Part shown: one piece after another, positions 17,392 through 25,667 of the stretch
Layout of the letters: the number at the start of each line of letters is the position of its first letter
Position numbering within the stretch: the first letter of the stretch is position 1
From: AE-B3B sp964543295
Lineage (GTDB): Bacteria > Aerophobota > Aerophobia > Aerophobales > AE-B3A
Direction: 5' to 3'
DNA length: 64,000 bases
Assembly: GCA_964543295.1 (NCBI GenBank)
Contig: CAZIXA010000007.1
Span: 17,483 to 81,482, forward strand
Notes under the pieces: model-generated
Seen by the model: the letters and a program-made list of their open reading frames with translations, nothing else
Told to the model about the DNA's origin: nothing
Databases searched by the model: none
Program-made: the position numbers and the translations under genes

Positions 17392-17419
17392 GTAATACCG
17401 TCACTATTTTTTCTGTCAA
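17392..17419 (-). promoter_or_regulatory. Promoter for the lacI gene at 16340
   Basis: Minus-strand TTGACA (17419-17414) and TATTAC (17397-17392) are 16 bases apart, about 40 bases upstream of the ATG. The spacing and the perfect -35 box make it credible. Confidence 0.6.
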
Positions 17420-17458
17420 GCTAGTTGACACCTCCTAGCACCCCTGATATATTCAAGG

Positions 17459-17605
17459 GTAAATACTTAGTGAACCCCGTCATTGCGAAGCGATCTCGGT
17501 AGTCGCAAGGCTCAGAGCCTGCGTTTATACGCACCCTAAAGGGTGCGGCTACCCGCTCTGTTCTTTGCAGTCAACAACATGGAACGTCCTTCACTGAATA
17601 TTTAC
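17459..17605. repeat. Small repeat element with branched core, copy 2
   Basis: A 147-bp element between lacI and glmS. Terminal inverted repeats are GTAAATACTTAGTGAA (17459-17474) and the complement of GTAAATATTCAGTGAA (17590-17605), 14 of 16 matching. The core 17498-17553 is the same branched structure as at 6830-6877, with a 6-base insertion (TTTATA) between the two inner hairpins. No open frame. It behaves like a MITE, though no target duplication was recognised. Confidence 0.75.
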
Positions 17606-17649
17606 ATCAAAAAGCTCTGGGGGAAAAACACCAAGGAGGGAGGATAGAA

Positions 17650-19482
17650 ATGTGTGGCATTGTGGGATATGCGGGTGATAAATTTGTAGATTCTTTGTTG
17701 GTTGCGGGCTTAGAAAGGCTGGAATATAGAGGTTATGATTCTGCCGGCATTGCTACTTTAGACCAGGGAAGATTAAAGATAAAAAAGACGGCCGGTAAAA
17801 TCCAACTTTTAAAAGAAAAATTGAAGGAAGATCCCTTAGGCGGGGAACTCGGAATCGGGCATACCCGCTGGGCTACTCATGGAGAGCCTACTACGGCAAA
17901 TGCTCATCCTCATACTGATTGCAGGGAAGAAATAGCTGTTATTCACAATGGGATTATTGAAAATTTCGAGTCTCTTCGAGAAAAATTAATCACCGAAGGT
18001 CACACGTTTAAGACAGATACAGATACCGAAATCATCTCCCACTTAATAGAAAAGTTCTTGGAGGATGATCTCCATTTGGCTGTTCAAAAGAGCCTGAAAT
18101 TCTTAAAGGGAAGCTATGCACTGGCCGTTATAAGCAGAAAGGATCTCGATAAAATAGTAGCTGCTAGATGGGAAAGTCCTCTGGTAATTGGGATAGGGAA
18201 AGACGAGAATTTCCTGGCCTCAGATGTGGGGGCTATCCTAAATTTAACCTCCAGAATAATATTCTTAGAAGATGGAGAAACGGCTACCATCACAAAAAAT
18301 GAGGTCAAAGTATTCAGCAAGGACGGTAGTCTTATCAAAAAAAGAGTCAAGAGACTCAAATGGGAGATTCTCGGAGGTCCTAAAAAAGATGGCTATCGCC
18401 ATTTTATGCTCAAGGAGATACATGAGCAGCCAAATATCATCCGCCACGTTCTAAAGAGGCGAATTTCCAGAGATAAAAATAATCTTTATTTCGAAAACAT
18501 CAACCTGAGTGAGGAAAAAATATCAAAGATTGACAGGATAATTATTCAAGCCTGCGGTACCTCCTGGCATGTGGGGTTGGTTGGCAAGTATCTTTTTGAA
18601 AAACACCTGTGTCTTCACACGGAGGTGGACATAAGCTCCGAATTTAGATATCGGAATCCGGTGGCCGGTGGAGATACCTTGGTCATGGCCATCTCTCAAT
18701 CGGGTGAGACTGCCGACACTCTGGCCGGGATAAGACTGGCTAAAAGCAAGTTTCTCCAGGTTCTATCCCTCTGTAACACCATAGAGAGCACCATAGCCCG
18801 AGAATCAGAGGGAGTGATTTACGTCTATGCTGGTCCGGAGATCGGAGTGGCTTCCACCAAAGCCTATACGGCAGAACTTTTGGCTCTTTTTCTCCTCACC
18901 ATTAGCTGGGGAATGCTGCGAAACTCTATTTCACGGGAGAAGGCTCGGAAGATGATAAAAGAACTAGAAAAAATACCTTCCGCGCTGGAAGAACTCCTTG
19001 ACAATCAAAAGGAGATCCATGAGTGTGCACAAAAGTTTTACCAGGCCCCTAACTTCCTTTTTCTGGGAAGAAGCTTCAACTATCCTACTGCTCTGGAGGG
19101 AGCATTAAAACTGAAGGAAATCTCTTATATCCATGCTGAAGGATATGCAGCGGGTGAGATGAAACACGGACCAATTGCTCTGGTGGATGAAAAAATGCCG
19201 GTAGTATGTATAGCCCTGAAGGATTCTGTCTATGAGAAAATGGTAAGTAATATCCGGGAAGTCAAAGCTAGAAACGGAAAAATCATAGCAGTTGCCACCA
19301 AAGGTGATGACCAAATTAGAAAATATGCTGATCACACTATTTTCATTCCTCCTATTGCTGAGGAGTTCTCTCCCATCCTGGCTGTCATCCCCTTGCAGCT
19401 TCTTGCCTACCACATCGCTATAAAAAGAGGCTGCCATGTGGACCAGCCAAGAAATCTGGCCAAAAGCGTCACCGTGGAGTAA
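17650..19482 (+). CDS. glmS: Glutamine-fructose-6-phosphate aminotransferase (isomerising)
   Basis: GlmS makes glucosamine-6-phosphate from fructose-6-phosphate and glutamine, the entry to peptidoglycan and LPS amino sugars. The 610 residues are the usual length. The glutaminase domain begins with the catalytic Cys2 (MCGIVGYAG) and has GIGHTRWATHGEP. The two SIS isomerase domains follow (SQSGETADTLAG; LEGALKLKEISYIHAEGY), and the C-terminus ends QPRNLAKSVTVE as in the family. A strong AGGAGG precedes the ATG. No glmS ribozyme is evident; the repeat element lies 45 bases upstream. Confidence 0.97.
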   Translation: MCGIVGYAGDKFVDSLLVAGLERLEYRGYDSAGIATLDQGRLKIKKTAGKIQLLKEKLKEDPLGGELGIGHTRWATHGEPTTANAHPHTDCREEIAVIHNGIIENFESLREKLITEGHTFKTDTDTEIISHLIEKFLEDDLHLAVQKSLKFLKGSYALAVISRKDLDKIVAARWESPLVIGIGKDENFLASDVGAILNLTSRIIFLEDGETATITKNEVKVFSKDGSLIKKRVKRLKWEILGGPKKDGYRHFMLKEIHEQPNIIRHVLKRRISRDKNNLYFENINLSEEKISKIDRIIIQACGTSWHVGLVGKYLFEKHLCLHTEVDISSEFRYRNPVAGGDTLVMAISQSGETADTLAGIRLAKSKFLQVLSLCNTIESTIARESEGVIYVYAGPEIGVASTKAYTAELLALFLLTISWGMLRNSISREKARKMIKELEKIPSALEELLDNQKEIHECAQKFYQAPNFLFLGRSFNYPTALEGALKLKEISYIHAEGYAAGEMKHGPIALVDEKMPVVCIALKDSVYEKMVSNIREVKARNGKIIAVATKGDDQIRKYADHTIFIPPIAEEFSPILAVIPLQLLAYHIAIKRGCHVDQPRNLAKSVTVE

Positions 19483-19515
19483 GATTAACCGAAAAACAAA
19501 AAAGGAGAGCTGCCA

Positions 19516-20082
19516 GTGAGAAAGAAATTAAAATTTCTTTACCCAACTATAATATTTACTATCTTTTTCAGTCTTCCTGTTTTTGCTTTACCTTGTCAAA
19601 ACGTAGAAGTAGTTACCGATAGAGAATATTTCCAGGTAGTCCATCAAACCCTCAGAGAGGCCAGTCATTCTATTCAGGTAATGATGTATAAGATAGGTTA
19701 TTACGAGAAATACCCAGATAGTCCCAGTAATATCTTGATCAAAGATTTAACAAAGGCTAAGCAACGAGGAGTTGAGGTGAAGGTAATCCTTGACGTAAGC
19801 GATTGGAATCAAAAAGTTACCAGGGACAACAAAAATACAGGTCGAATTCTATCCAAATATGGCGTAGAAGTAGCCTATGATCCCTTGTCCGTCAACACCC
19901 ATGCTAAATTAGTCATCATCGATGGTATAATCACCGTCCTGGGAAGTACTAACTGGACCTATTATTCCCTAGCTCACAATAATGAAGTCTCGGTTCTTAT
20001 AAAATCAAAGGAAACAGCTCAAAAGCTTTCTGACCATTTCCAAAGGATATGGAAGACATGCCAACATGAAAGGAAAGGATAG
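19516..20082 (+). CDS. Secreted single-HKD phospholipase D-fold protein (Nuc-like nuclease)
   Basis: A 188-residue protein starting at GTG with GGAGAG upstream. Residues 1-26 are a signal peptide (KKLKFLYPTIIFTIFF... then Ala-Leu-Pro-Cys; Cys27 could allow lipidation). The rest is one PLD domain with HxKxxxxD at His129, Lys131 and Asp136, followed by GSTNWT. Single-HKD members such as Nuc act as dimers and cut DNA or RNA; others cut phosphodiester lipids. It follows glmS by 33 bases and is probably co-transcribed. A periplasmic nuclease is my best guess. Confidence 0.8.
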   Translation: MRKKLKFLYPTIIFTIFFSLPVFALPCQNVEVVTDREYFQVVHQTLREASHSIQVMMYKIGYYEKYPDSPSNILIKDLTKAKQRGVEVKVILDVSDWNQKVTRDNKNTGRILSKYGVEVAYDPLSVNTHAKLVIIDGIITVLGSTNWTYYSLAHNNEVSVLIKSKETAQKLSDHFQRIWKTCQHERKG

Positions 20083-20229
20083 TGGCAATCGCTCACCACA
20101 ACCCTTGCTCTATTGCAGGTCATACACAGGTCTCCTCATTTATTACTCGATCAATTTCTCGATGATTTTCAGGCAAAAATCAGGTAAGTCATCAGGTGAG
20201 GACTCAGTTTCGTCTTGCCGGCCTGATTT

Positions 20230-20415
20230 TTATTCTGGAGAAATCAGGAGGCGTACAGGATTGCCGATTTTTTTCCTAAGGCGATCAAAAGCCTCATTAA
20301 TTCTATCCAAAGAAGTCTTCTCACTCACAGCCGCAGAAATATCTAGCCCGCCTTCCGAGATCAAGTTAACCATTCGTTTTAAATCTGCTAAGATTCTAGA
20401 TTGTCTTGACCTAAT
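20230..20415 (-). pseudogene. C-terminal remnant of a zinc-type alcohol dehydrogenase
   Basis: The minus strand encodes about 55 residues matching the tail of an MDR alcohol dehydrogenase: ILADLKRMVNLISEGGLDIS, then KTSLDRINEAFDRLRKKIGN and PVRLLISPE followed by TAA at 20230-20232. An in-frame stop lies just upstream, near 20418, and no catalytic or Rossmann part exists. It directly follows the stop of the SDR gene at 20416, so it marks a deletion in the sugar-acid cluster. Confidence 0.8.
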
Positions 20416-21183
20416 TTAAAGGGCAGCTAACCAACCTCCATCGACAAATATCATCTGGCCGGTAATATAATCGGAGGCTTCCGATGCCAGGAATACTACC
20501 ACTCCAGCTAAATCCTGGGGGATGCCGATCCTTCCCAGAGGGATCCTGGCCACAGTTTTCTTGACCCATTCTTTGTCGGCAAATAAAGGAGCAGTTTGTT
20601 GGGTCTTAAAATAACCAGGCCCAATTGCATTAACGTTTATGTTGTAAGGAGCCCATTCTACAGCTAAACCTCTGGTAAGCTGGAGTATTCCACCTCGGCT
20701 GGCCACATAGGGGATAATTCTAGGAGTGCCTCTCGTAGAAGTTAGGGAACCAATGTTAATTATCTTCCCCTTCTTCTGCTTAACCATGGCTTTAGCCGCT
20801 GCCTGAGCACAAAAGAAAGAGGCCTTAAGGATTGTATCTACCACCTTATCCCAATCCTCTTCAGTTATTTCCAGGGAGAGCTTTCGGACAATGGTACCCG
20901 CATTATTGACCAGAATATCTATCCTGCCAAACTCATCCAGGGTATTTTTTATCATCCTGTTAATCTGGTCTACTTTTGATACATCCGTAGGAAGAGGTAG
21001 ACTCCGACTTCCTCTTTGCCTGATCTCTTCAGCCGTCTTCTCTAAAGCAGATATAGTCCTGCTGGCAACGGCTACATCGGCCCCGGCTTCGGCTAAAGCC
21101 AGGGCCATTTCCCGCCCTAAACCTCTGCCTCCTCCTGTAACCAGAGCAACTTTACCTGTCAAATCCATCTTTGATAAACTCAT
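20416..21183 (-). CDS. SDR oxidoreductase with altered catalytic tetrad
   Basis: A 255-residue short-chain dehydrogenase resembling gluconate 5-dehydrogenase/KduD. The Rossmann motif TGGGRGLG (16-23), NNAG (93-96), Ser146 and Tyr159 are present. However, the invariant YxxxK lysine is Arg163 (YVASRGG), and the catalytic Asn of the usual NVNLK block is Ile118 (DTILKA). The C-terminal YITGQMIFVDGGW is normal. The reading frame is intact, so it is either a divergent enzyme or an early-stage inactive copy. Neighbours are the frameshifted SDR upstream and a dehydrogenase remnant downstream. Confidence 0.85.
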   Translation of the reverse strand: MSLSKMDLTGKVALVTGGGRGLGREMALALAEAGADVAVASRTISALEKTAEEIRQRGSRSLPLPTDVSKVDQINRMIKNTLDEFGRIDILVNNAGTIVRKLSLEITEEDWDKVVDTILKASFFCAQAAAKAMVKQKKGKIINIGSLTSTRGTPRIIPYVASRGGILQLTRGLAVEWAPYNINVNAIGPGYFKTQQTAPLFADKEWVKKTVARIPLGRIGIPQDLAGVVVFLASEASDYITGQMIFVDGGWLAAL

Positions 21184-21392
21184 AGTCTTTTCCCTTATAA
21201 GGGCGCTGTTGGTAGAACTTTTTTTGAGGATTATTCCTTGTCTAGAGGAAAAAAAGAAAGTCTTTAGCGAAGAGAAAAAGTGCTGAAAAGTTAATTGCTC
21301 TTTTGAGAGAGTTTTCTATGTCCAGACGAGCTAGAGCTACGGCAACATTTGTCTTCGCTCCTCCAGCCCACTTTCTAAACCTTGGCTATTCT

Positions 21393-22158
21393 CTAGAGCG
21401 AAAGCCATCCCCCATCAACAAAAATGGTTTGACCAGTAATATAATCAGAGGTTTCTGAAAGCAAGAAAAATAGCTACTCCTCCCAGATCCTCGGGATTCC
21501 CCCATCTTCCCAGAGGAATTCTGTCACTAAGTTCCTTATAGCGATTTTTATCTTTACGTAGCGGTTCAGTCTGGTCAGTGATGAAATAACCGGGACCTAT
21601 GGCATTAACCTTGATATTATATTGAGCCCAGTCATTGGCCAGAGCTTTGGTTAGCTGAGCAACTCCTCCTTTACTGGCTGCGTAGGCCGGAATAGTTTTC
21701 CCACCACCTACAGCAATTAGAGAAGAAGTATCTATGATCTTGCCTCCCCCTTGTTTAATCATAATTCTACCCACCATCTGAGAACAGAGAAAAACTGCTT
21801 TTAAGTTGACATTTATGACATCGTCCCAATCCTCCTCCGAGTAGTTTTCGCTTGGACAGCGGCGAATAATCCCAGCATTGTTAAATAAGAAACCAATCTC
21901 CCCAAATTCCTCCATCGCTCTATCTACCATAGCCTGGATGTCTTCTTTCTTAGAAACATCGGCAACTACTGGTATTACCCGGTATACAAATTCTCTTATC
22001 TCCTTAGCTGTCTTCTCCAGAACAGACTTGGTTCTGCTGACAACAACCAGGCCTGCCCCAGCCTGAGCCAAGGCCGTAGCTATACCTCTTCCCAATCCAC
22101 GACTCGCCCCCGTAACAATTCCAGTTTTTCCTTCCAGACTAAATTTATCCAGAATCAT
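21393..22158 (-). pseudogene. SDR oxidoreductase (gluconate 5-dehydrogenase/KduD-like), frameshifted near the C-terminus
   Basis: The first 234 residues are a normal SDR: TGASRGLG, NNAG, the Asn of VNVNLK, and YAASKGG with the catalytic Tyr and Lys. The frame breaks after GGVAIFLA at about 21452. One extra T changes the end to FRNL-stop at 21445. In the next frame the expected tail SETSDYITGQTIFVDGGWLS reads on to TAG at 21393-21395. This may be a real single-base insertion or a sequencing error; otherwise the gene is intact. The 209 bases up to the next SDR hold nothing recognisable. Confidence 0.85.
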
Positions 22159-22194
22159 AGATTTCCTCCTGCCAATTTTTCATATGATTATCCG

Positions 22195-23220
22195 TTAAGG
22201 TTTCAATAATATCTTCATTGCTTTGCCTCTCTGTCTAACCAAATCCAACCCCTTGGAAGCTTTTTCCAGTCCGAATCTGTGGGAAATTAAAGACCTCAGG
22301 TTATCTCGTTCTGGTATAAGAAGCTCTATAGCTCGCCGATAATCAATCTTCGTATAGACCCGGCTACCTCTAAAAACTACCTCTTTGAAAGTAGCTCGGG
22401 TGAAATTTGTCGGATCGGGTTTTTCATGAACACCAACTAGGATAATTTCTCCCCTTATCTTTACCATATCTACCATCTGCAGGGTACCCGAAGCTGTTCC
22501 TGAAACCTCATAGACTACATCTGCTCCTATTCCATTAGTTAGCTCAAAAACCCTGAAAACAGGATCAACCCTACTGGCATCTATAATGGTAAATCCAAAG
22601 TGTCTGGCTAGCTCTAACCTGTACTCATTTACCTCAGAAACAATGATTTTGGAAGCCCCGCCTCGCTTTGCCATTAAGGCCACCAGCATACCGATGGGAC
22701 CCGCGCCAATGACGGCTACCTTATCTCCAATTTTAAGATTAGAAACGGTAATAATATGCTGGGCCACTGCCAGAGGTTCAGTCAGGGCAGCTAAATCCAG
22801 AGAAACTCCTTCTGGCAATTTATGGATTGTCTCCAGAGGAGCCTTAACATACTCAGCAAAAGCTCCATTCACATCTATCCCCAGAAGCCTAAGATACTGA
22901 CAGACGTGGTCCCAACCCATCTGACAGGCATAACATTTACCACAGGATAAAAGCGGCCTGACGGTTACCTTATCCCCTACTTTAATTTCTGCCTTTTCTT
23001 CTCCAATCTCAACCACCTCTCCGGACAACTCATGTCCAATAATGAGAGGAGGTTTAGCCCGAGGGTGATTCCCTGATACTATGGTTAAATCAGTACCACA
23101 AATACCAGCATATTCAACCTTAATAAGAGCCTCCCCTTGACCAGGCTGAAGTATGGGGACTTCTCTAATAACTACTTTTCCTTTATCTACATAAACTGCC
23201 GCTTCCATCTTCTTTTGCAT
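22195..23220 (-). CDS. Zinc-dependent MDR dehydrogenase (polyol/sugar-acid type)
   Basis: A 341-residue medium-chain dehydrogenase. Catalytic zinc ligands lie in AGICGTD and GHELSGEV. The structural zinc loop has four cysteines (CGKCYACQMGWDHVC), and the NAD site is VIGAGPIGML. It is close to sorbitol, threonine and galactitol-phosphate dehydrogenases, so it probably oxidises a secondary alcohol of a sugar or sugar acid. It lies upstream of the SDR genes in the same direction. The start at 23220 has AAAGGA about 10 bases upstream; ATG at 23208 is an alternative. Confidence 0.88.
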   Translation of the reverse strand: MQKKMEAAVYVDKGKVVIREVPILQPGQGEALIKVEYAGICGTDLTIVSGNHPRAKPPLIIGHELSGEVVEIGEEKAEIKVGDKVTVRPLLSCGKCYACQMGWDHVCQYLRLLGIDVNGAFAEYVKAPLETIHKLPEGVSLDLAALTEPLAVAQHIITVSNLKIGDKVAVIGAGPIGMLVALMAKRGGASKIIVSEVNEYRLELARHFGFTIIDASRVDPVFRVFELTNGIGADVVYEVSGTASGTLQMVDMVKIRGEIILVGVHEKPDPTNFTRATFKEVVFRGSRVYTKIDYRRAIELLIPERDNLRSLISHRFGLEKASKGLDLVRQRGKAMKILLKP

Positions 23221-23259
23221 TGATATATTTCCTTTAATCTCCTGAATATTCTTAGGCGG

Positions 23260-23505
23260 CTAAATTACATATCCTCCACTTACATCAAAAATTCCACGAG
23301 TAATATAGCTAGCGTCATCTGAGGCAAGAAATGCCACCATTTTAGCTATCTCAACGGGCCTACCTACTCTACCCATAGGTATGGAGGCAGCAAACTTAGC
23401 CATAAGTCCTCTATCTTTATAGAAAGGAGTATCAATTACTCCCAGGGCAATTGCGTTAACTCTTATCCCTTGGGCAGCTACTTCTTTAGGTAGATTTCTA
23501 CTCTT
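23260..23505 (-). pseudogene. C-terminal remnant of an SDR oxidoreductase
   Basis: About 80 residues of an SDR tail are readable: VAAQGIRVNAIALGVIDTP, MGRVGRPVEIAKMVAFLASD, then YITRGIFDVSGGYVI and TAG at 23260-23262. The nucleotide-binding half and the catalytic Tyr/Lys are gone. The sequence upstream to 23720 carries no gene that I can recognise, although it lies between this remnant and the permease gene. A third SDR was therefore once part of this cluster. Confidence 0.82.
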
Positions 23506-23720
23506 TCATCCCCTTTCCGAGACATAATCTTCTAGCTTCTTGCTCTTTCCATATAGGCACTCGCGGTTGTATGATTAGCTTAGATTTAACAAAGATTGTG
23601 GGCTAGAAAATCAAATCTCAGAACCCTTTAGCCAATGATCCACCAAAATCAGTATCACTTTGGAAGTACATTGAAATCTTTTGATTAGTACACCTTTAAG
23701 AGGTGTCTTTTTTAGCTTAA

Positions 23721-24569
23721 TCATCCTTTCATTGCTCCGGCTGTCAGACCGGCAATGAGAAATTTCTGCAACAGAACATACAGAATTATTGCTGGCATAC
23801 TCCCAATAATAGAACCGGCCATCAACATAGGCCAGTAAACCTGAAATTCCCCCACACACCTCATAATTCCTAAAGTTACCGTGCTCATCTCATGGGTACT
23901 GGTTAAACAAAGAGCCCATAATACATCACACCAGGCCAACAAAAAGGCAAACAACACCGTGGCCACCATTCCCGGCTTAGCCACCGGCAACAATACTCGG
24001 CGAAAGGCACCTAGTCTAGAACATCCGTCAATCATAGCCGCTTGATCCAGCTCTGGAGCAATGGTGTCGAAGAATCCCTTTAACATCCAGGTACAAAAAG
24101 GAAGGCAGATAGTGATAAAAGCTATTATTAAACCGGTACGGGTATTAAACAGGCCAATCCTACCTAATATCTTAAAGTAGGGACCGATGAGTAGACCACC
24201 AGGGAGCATTTGGGTAGCTAAAAAAGCCCCCAGGAGGAGGGTCTTACCCCTGAACATAAATCTGGAGAAACCGTAGCCGGCTAAACCTCCCAGGAATGTA
24301 GATATGGCTGCCGTGCAGGAAGCTATTATTACACTATTTATAAAATATATGCCAAAGGGCTTCCTTATCCACATAGCAATGTAGGCTTCGAAGGTTAGTT
24401 TCCGGGGTATCCAGGTGGGGGGGATACACAATGCTTCAGGGTTGGTTTTTAAGGAGGTTAAAATCATCCAGACAAAGGGAAAAAAAACAAAAATAGAGCT
24501 CAAGGCAAGAAAAAAATAGACCAGGCTAATTTTTATCGTATATTGCCTTCGTATTCCTGAGGCTACCAT
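23721..24569 (-). CDS. Carbohydrate ABC transporter permease (MalG type), system 1
   Basis: A 282-residue inner-membrane permease with about six helices. The EAA loop that docks the ATPase reads EAAM-type as DQAAMIDGCSRLGAFRRVLLP (spanning about residues 170-190). The start sequence VFFPFVWMILTSLKT is typical of the MalG/UgpE family. It is the last gene of the eda-SDR-binding protein-permease-permease run. No ABC ATPase is adjacent, so a shared one must be used. Confidence 0.92.
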   Translation of the reverse strand: MVASGIRRQYTIKISLVYFFLALSSIFVFFPFVWMILTSLKTNPEALCIPPTWIPRKLTFEAYIAMWIRKPFGIYFINSVIIASCTAAISTFLGGLAGYGFSRFMFRGKTLLLGAFLATQMLPGGLLIGPYFKILGRIGLFNTRTGLIIAFITICLPFCTWMLKGFFDTIAPELDQAAMIDGCSRLGAFRRVLLPVAKPGMVATVLFAFLLAWCDVLWALCLTSTHEMSTVTLGIMRCVGEFQVYWPMLMAGSIIGSMPAIILYVLLQKFLIAGLTAGAMKG

Positions 24570-24633
24570 GCTCTGCCCCCTGGTCAGTGGAGCACCAACT
24601 CTCCTGTCTGAGAAAAGCGAAAAACCCTCCTCA

Positions 24634-25497
24634 TCACTGCTCCTTGCTTATCATCCATATATAGGGAAGGCTAAGAGAAAGGAGAATAATACTCATTATT
24701 ACGGCTATGGCACTGGCATATTCAAAGCGAAAGAATTGAAAATATTCTTTGTATATAAGGGTAGAGAAGACCTCGGTTTGATGTCCAGGTCCACCCTGGG
24801 TCATCGCCTGTACCAGACCAAAGCGCCTGAACTCCCAGATAATATCCAGAGCTAAAGCGACAACCACCATTTTCTTCAGACTCGGTAGGGTTATGTATCG
24901 GAAGGACTGAAAACTTGAGGCCCCATCGATCTTGGATGCCTCATATAAATCCCTGGGAATAGCCTGAAGACCTGCCAGCAGGATTAGCATAACAAAGGGG
25001 AATCCCCGCCAGATATCGGCAAAAATAATGCTGGACAAAGCTAGTCCGGGATCGGATAGCCACAAGATGGGAGCATGAATGAAATTTAGTCTGGAGAGAA
25101 GATCATTGAGGGCCCCGTATACCGGATCGTATATCCACTTCCAGGTAATACCGGCAACAACATCAGGCACTGTCCAGGGAAGTAGAACAACTAACCTGAA
25201 AAGCAGTCTTGCTTTAATCCGGGTGTTTAATGCCATCGCAATCGCTAGCCCTATTATCAGATGAAAAGTGACTACCACTCCAACAAAAACCAGGGTATTT
25301 CTAAAGGCTTGCCAAAATAGAGAATCTCGAAAAAGCTCTGCATAATTAGTCAGGGAGTACAGACCCCCTGATTCTGAAGTAAAACTGAGCTTCAGGCTAT
25401 ACATTGCCGGGTAGACGATCACCGCCAGAAGCATTAAGGCCGCCGGCAAGATAAAAAAATAACCCATCTGTTTGTCTTTGATATGGAAGGTAAGCAT
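24634..25497 (-). CDS. Carbohydrate ABC transporter permease (MalF type), system 1
   Basis: I chose ATG at 25497 (287 residues) because AAGGA lies 8 bases upstream; a TTG at 25536 has no ribosome site. About six membrane helices start with GYFFILPAALMLLAVIVYP. The docking loop is YEASKIDGASSFQSFRYITLP. It pairs with the permease at 23721 to form the channel of a sugar importer. A stem-loop at 25579-25614 separates it from the binding-protein gene. Confidence 0.92.
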   Translation of the reverse strand: MLTFHIKDKQMGYFFILPAALMLLAVIVYPAMYSLKLSFTSESGGLYSLTNYAELFRDSLFWQAFRNTLVFVGVVVTFHLIIGLAIAMALNTRIKARLLFRLVVLLPWTVPDVVAGITWKWIYDPVYGALNDLLSRLNFIHAPILWLSDPGLALSSIIFADIWRGFPFVMLILLAGLQAIPRDLYEASKIDGASSFQSFRYITLPSLKKMVVVALALDIIWEFRRFGLVQAMTQGGPGHQTEVFSTLIYKEYFQFFRFEYASAIAVIMSIILLSLSLPYIWMISKEQ

Positions 25498-25578
25498 CAC
25501 ATATTTCCTTTTAGCCCGAATTCTAGCTATAATCAACGTTCTTATACCTGCAAACCTATTGAGGTTTTAACAACTTAC

Positions 25579-25614
25579 AAGGGGAAGAGGGGCCCTTGCC
25601 ATCCCCTTCCCCTT
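25579..25614 (-). other. Intercistronic stem-loop after binding-protein gene, system 1
   Basis: AAGGGGAAGAGGGG (25579-25592) can pair with CCCCTTCCCCTT (25603-25614), with one short bulge and a 10-base loop. It lies between the binding-protein stop and the first permease start. No T-run follows in the direction of transcription. Such stem-loops often protect the upstream message or limit read-through, raising binding protein over permease. Matching ones occur at 45655 and 59177. Confidence 0.6.
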
Positions 25615-25667
25615 ACTTTATCTATCCTGGTATAGTAACCATCCCAATGGAAATCGCATTCCTATCT

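Noticed and set aside
17600..17650. glmS ribozyme upstream of glmS
   Set aside because: Only 44 bases separate the repeat element from the start codon and no ribozyme-like pairing is visible.
23611..23859. Minus-strand open frame at the end of permease system 1
   Set aside because: It overlaps the true permease gene in another frame and has no recognisable features.
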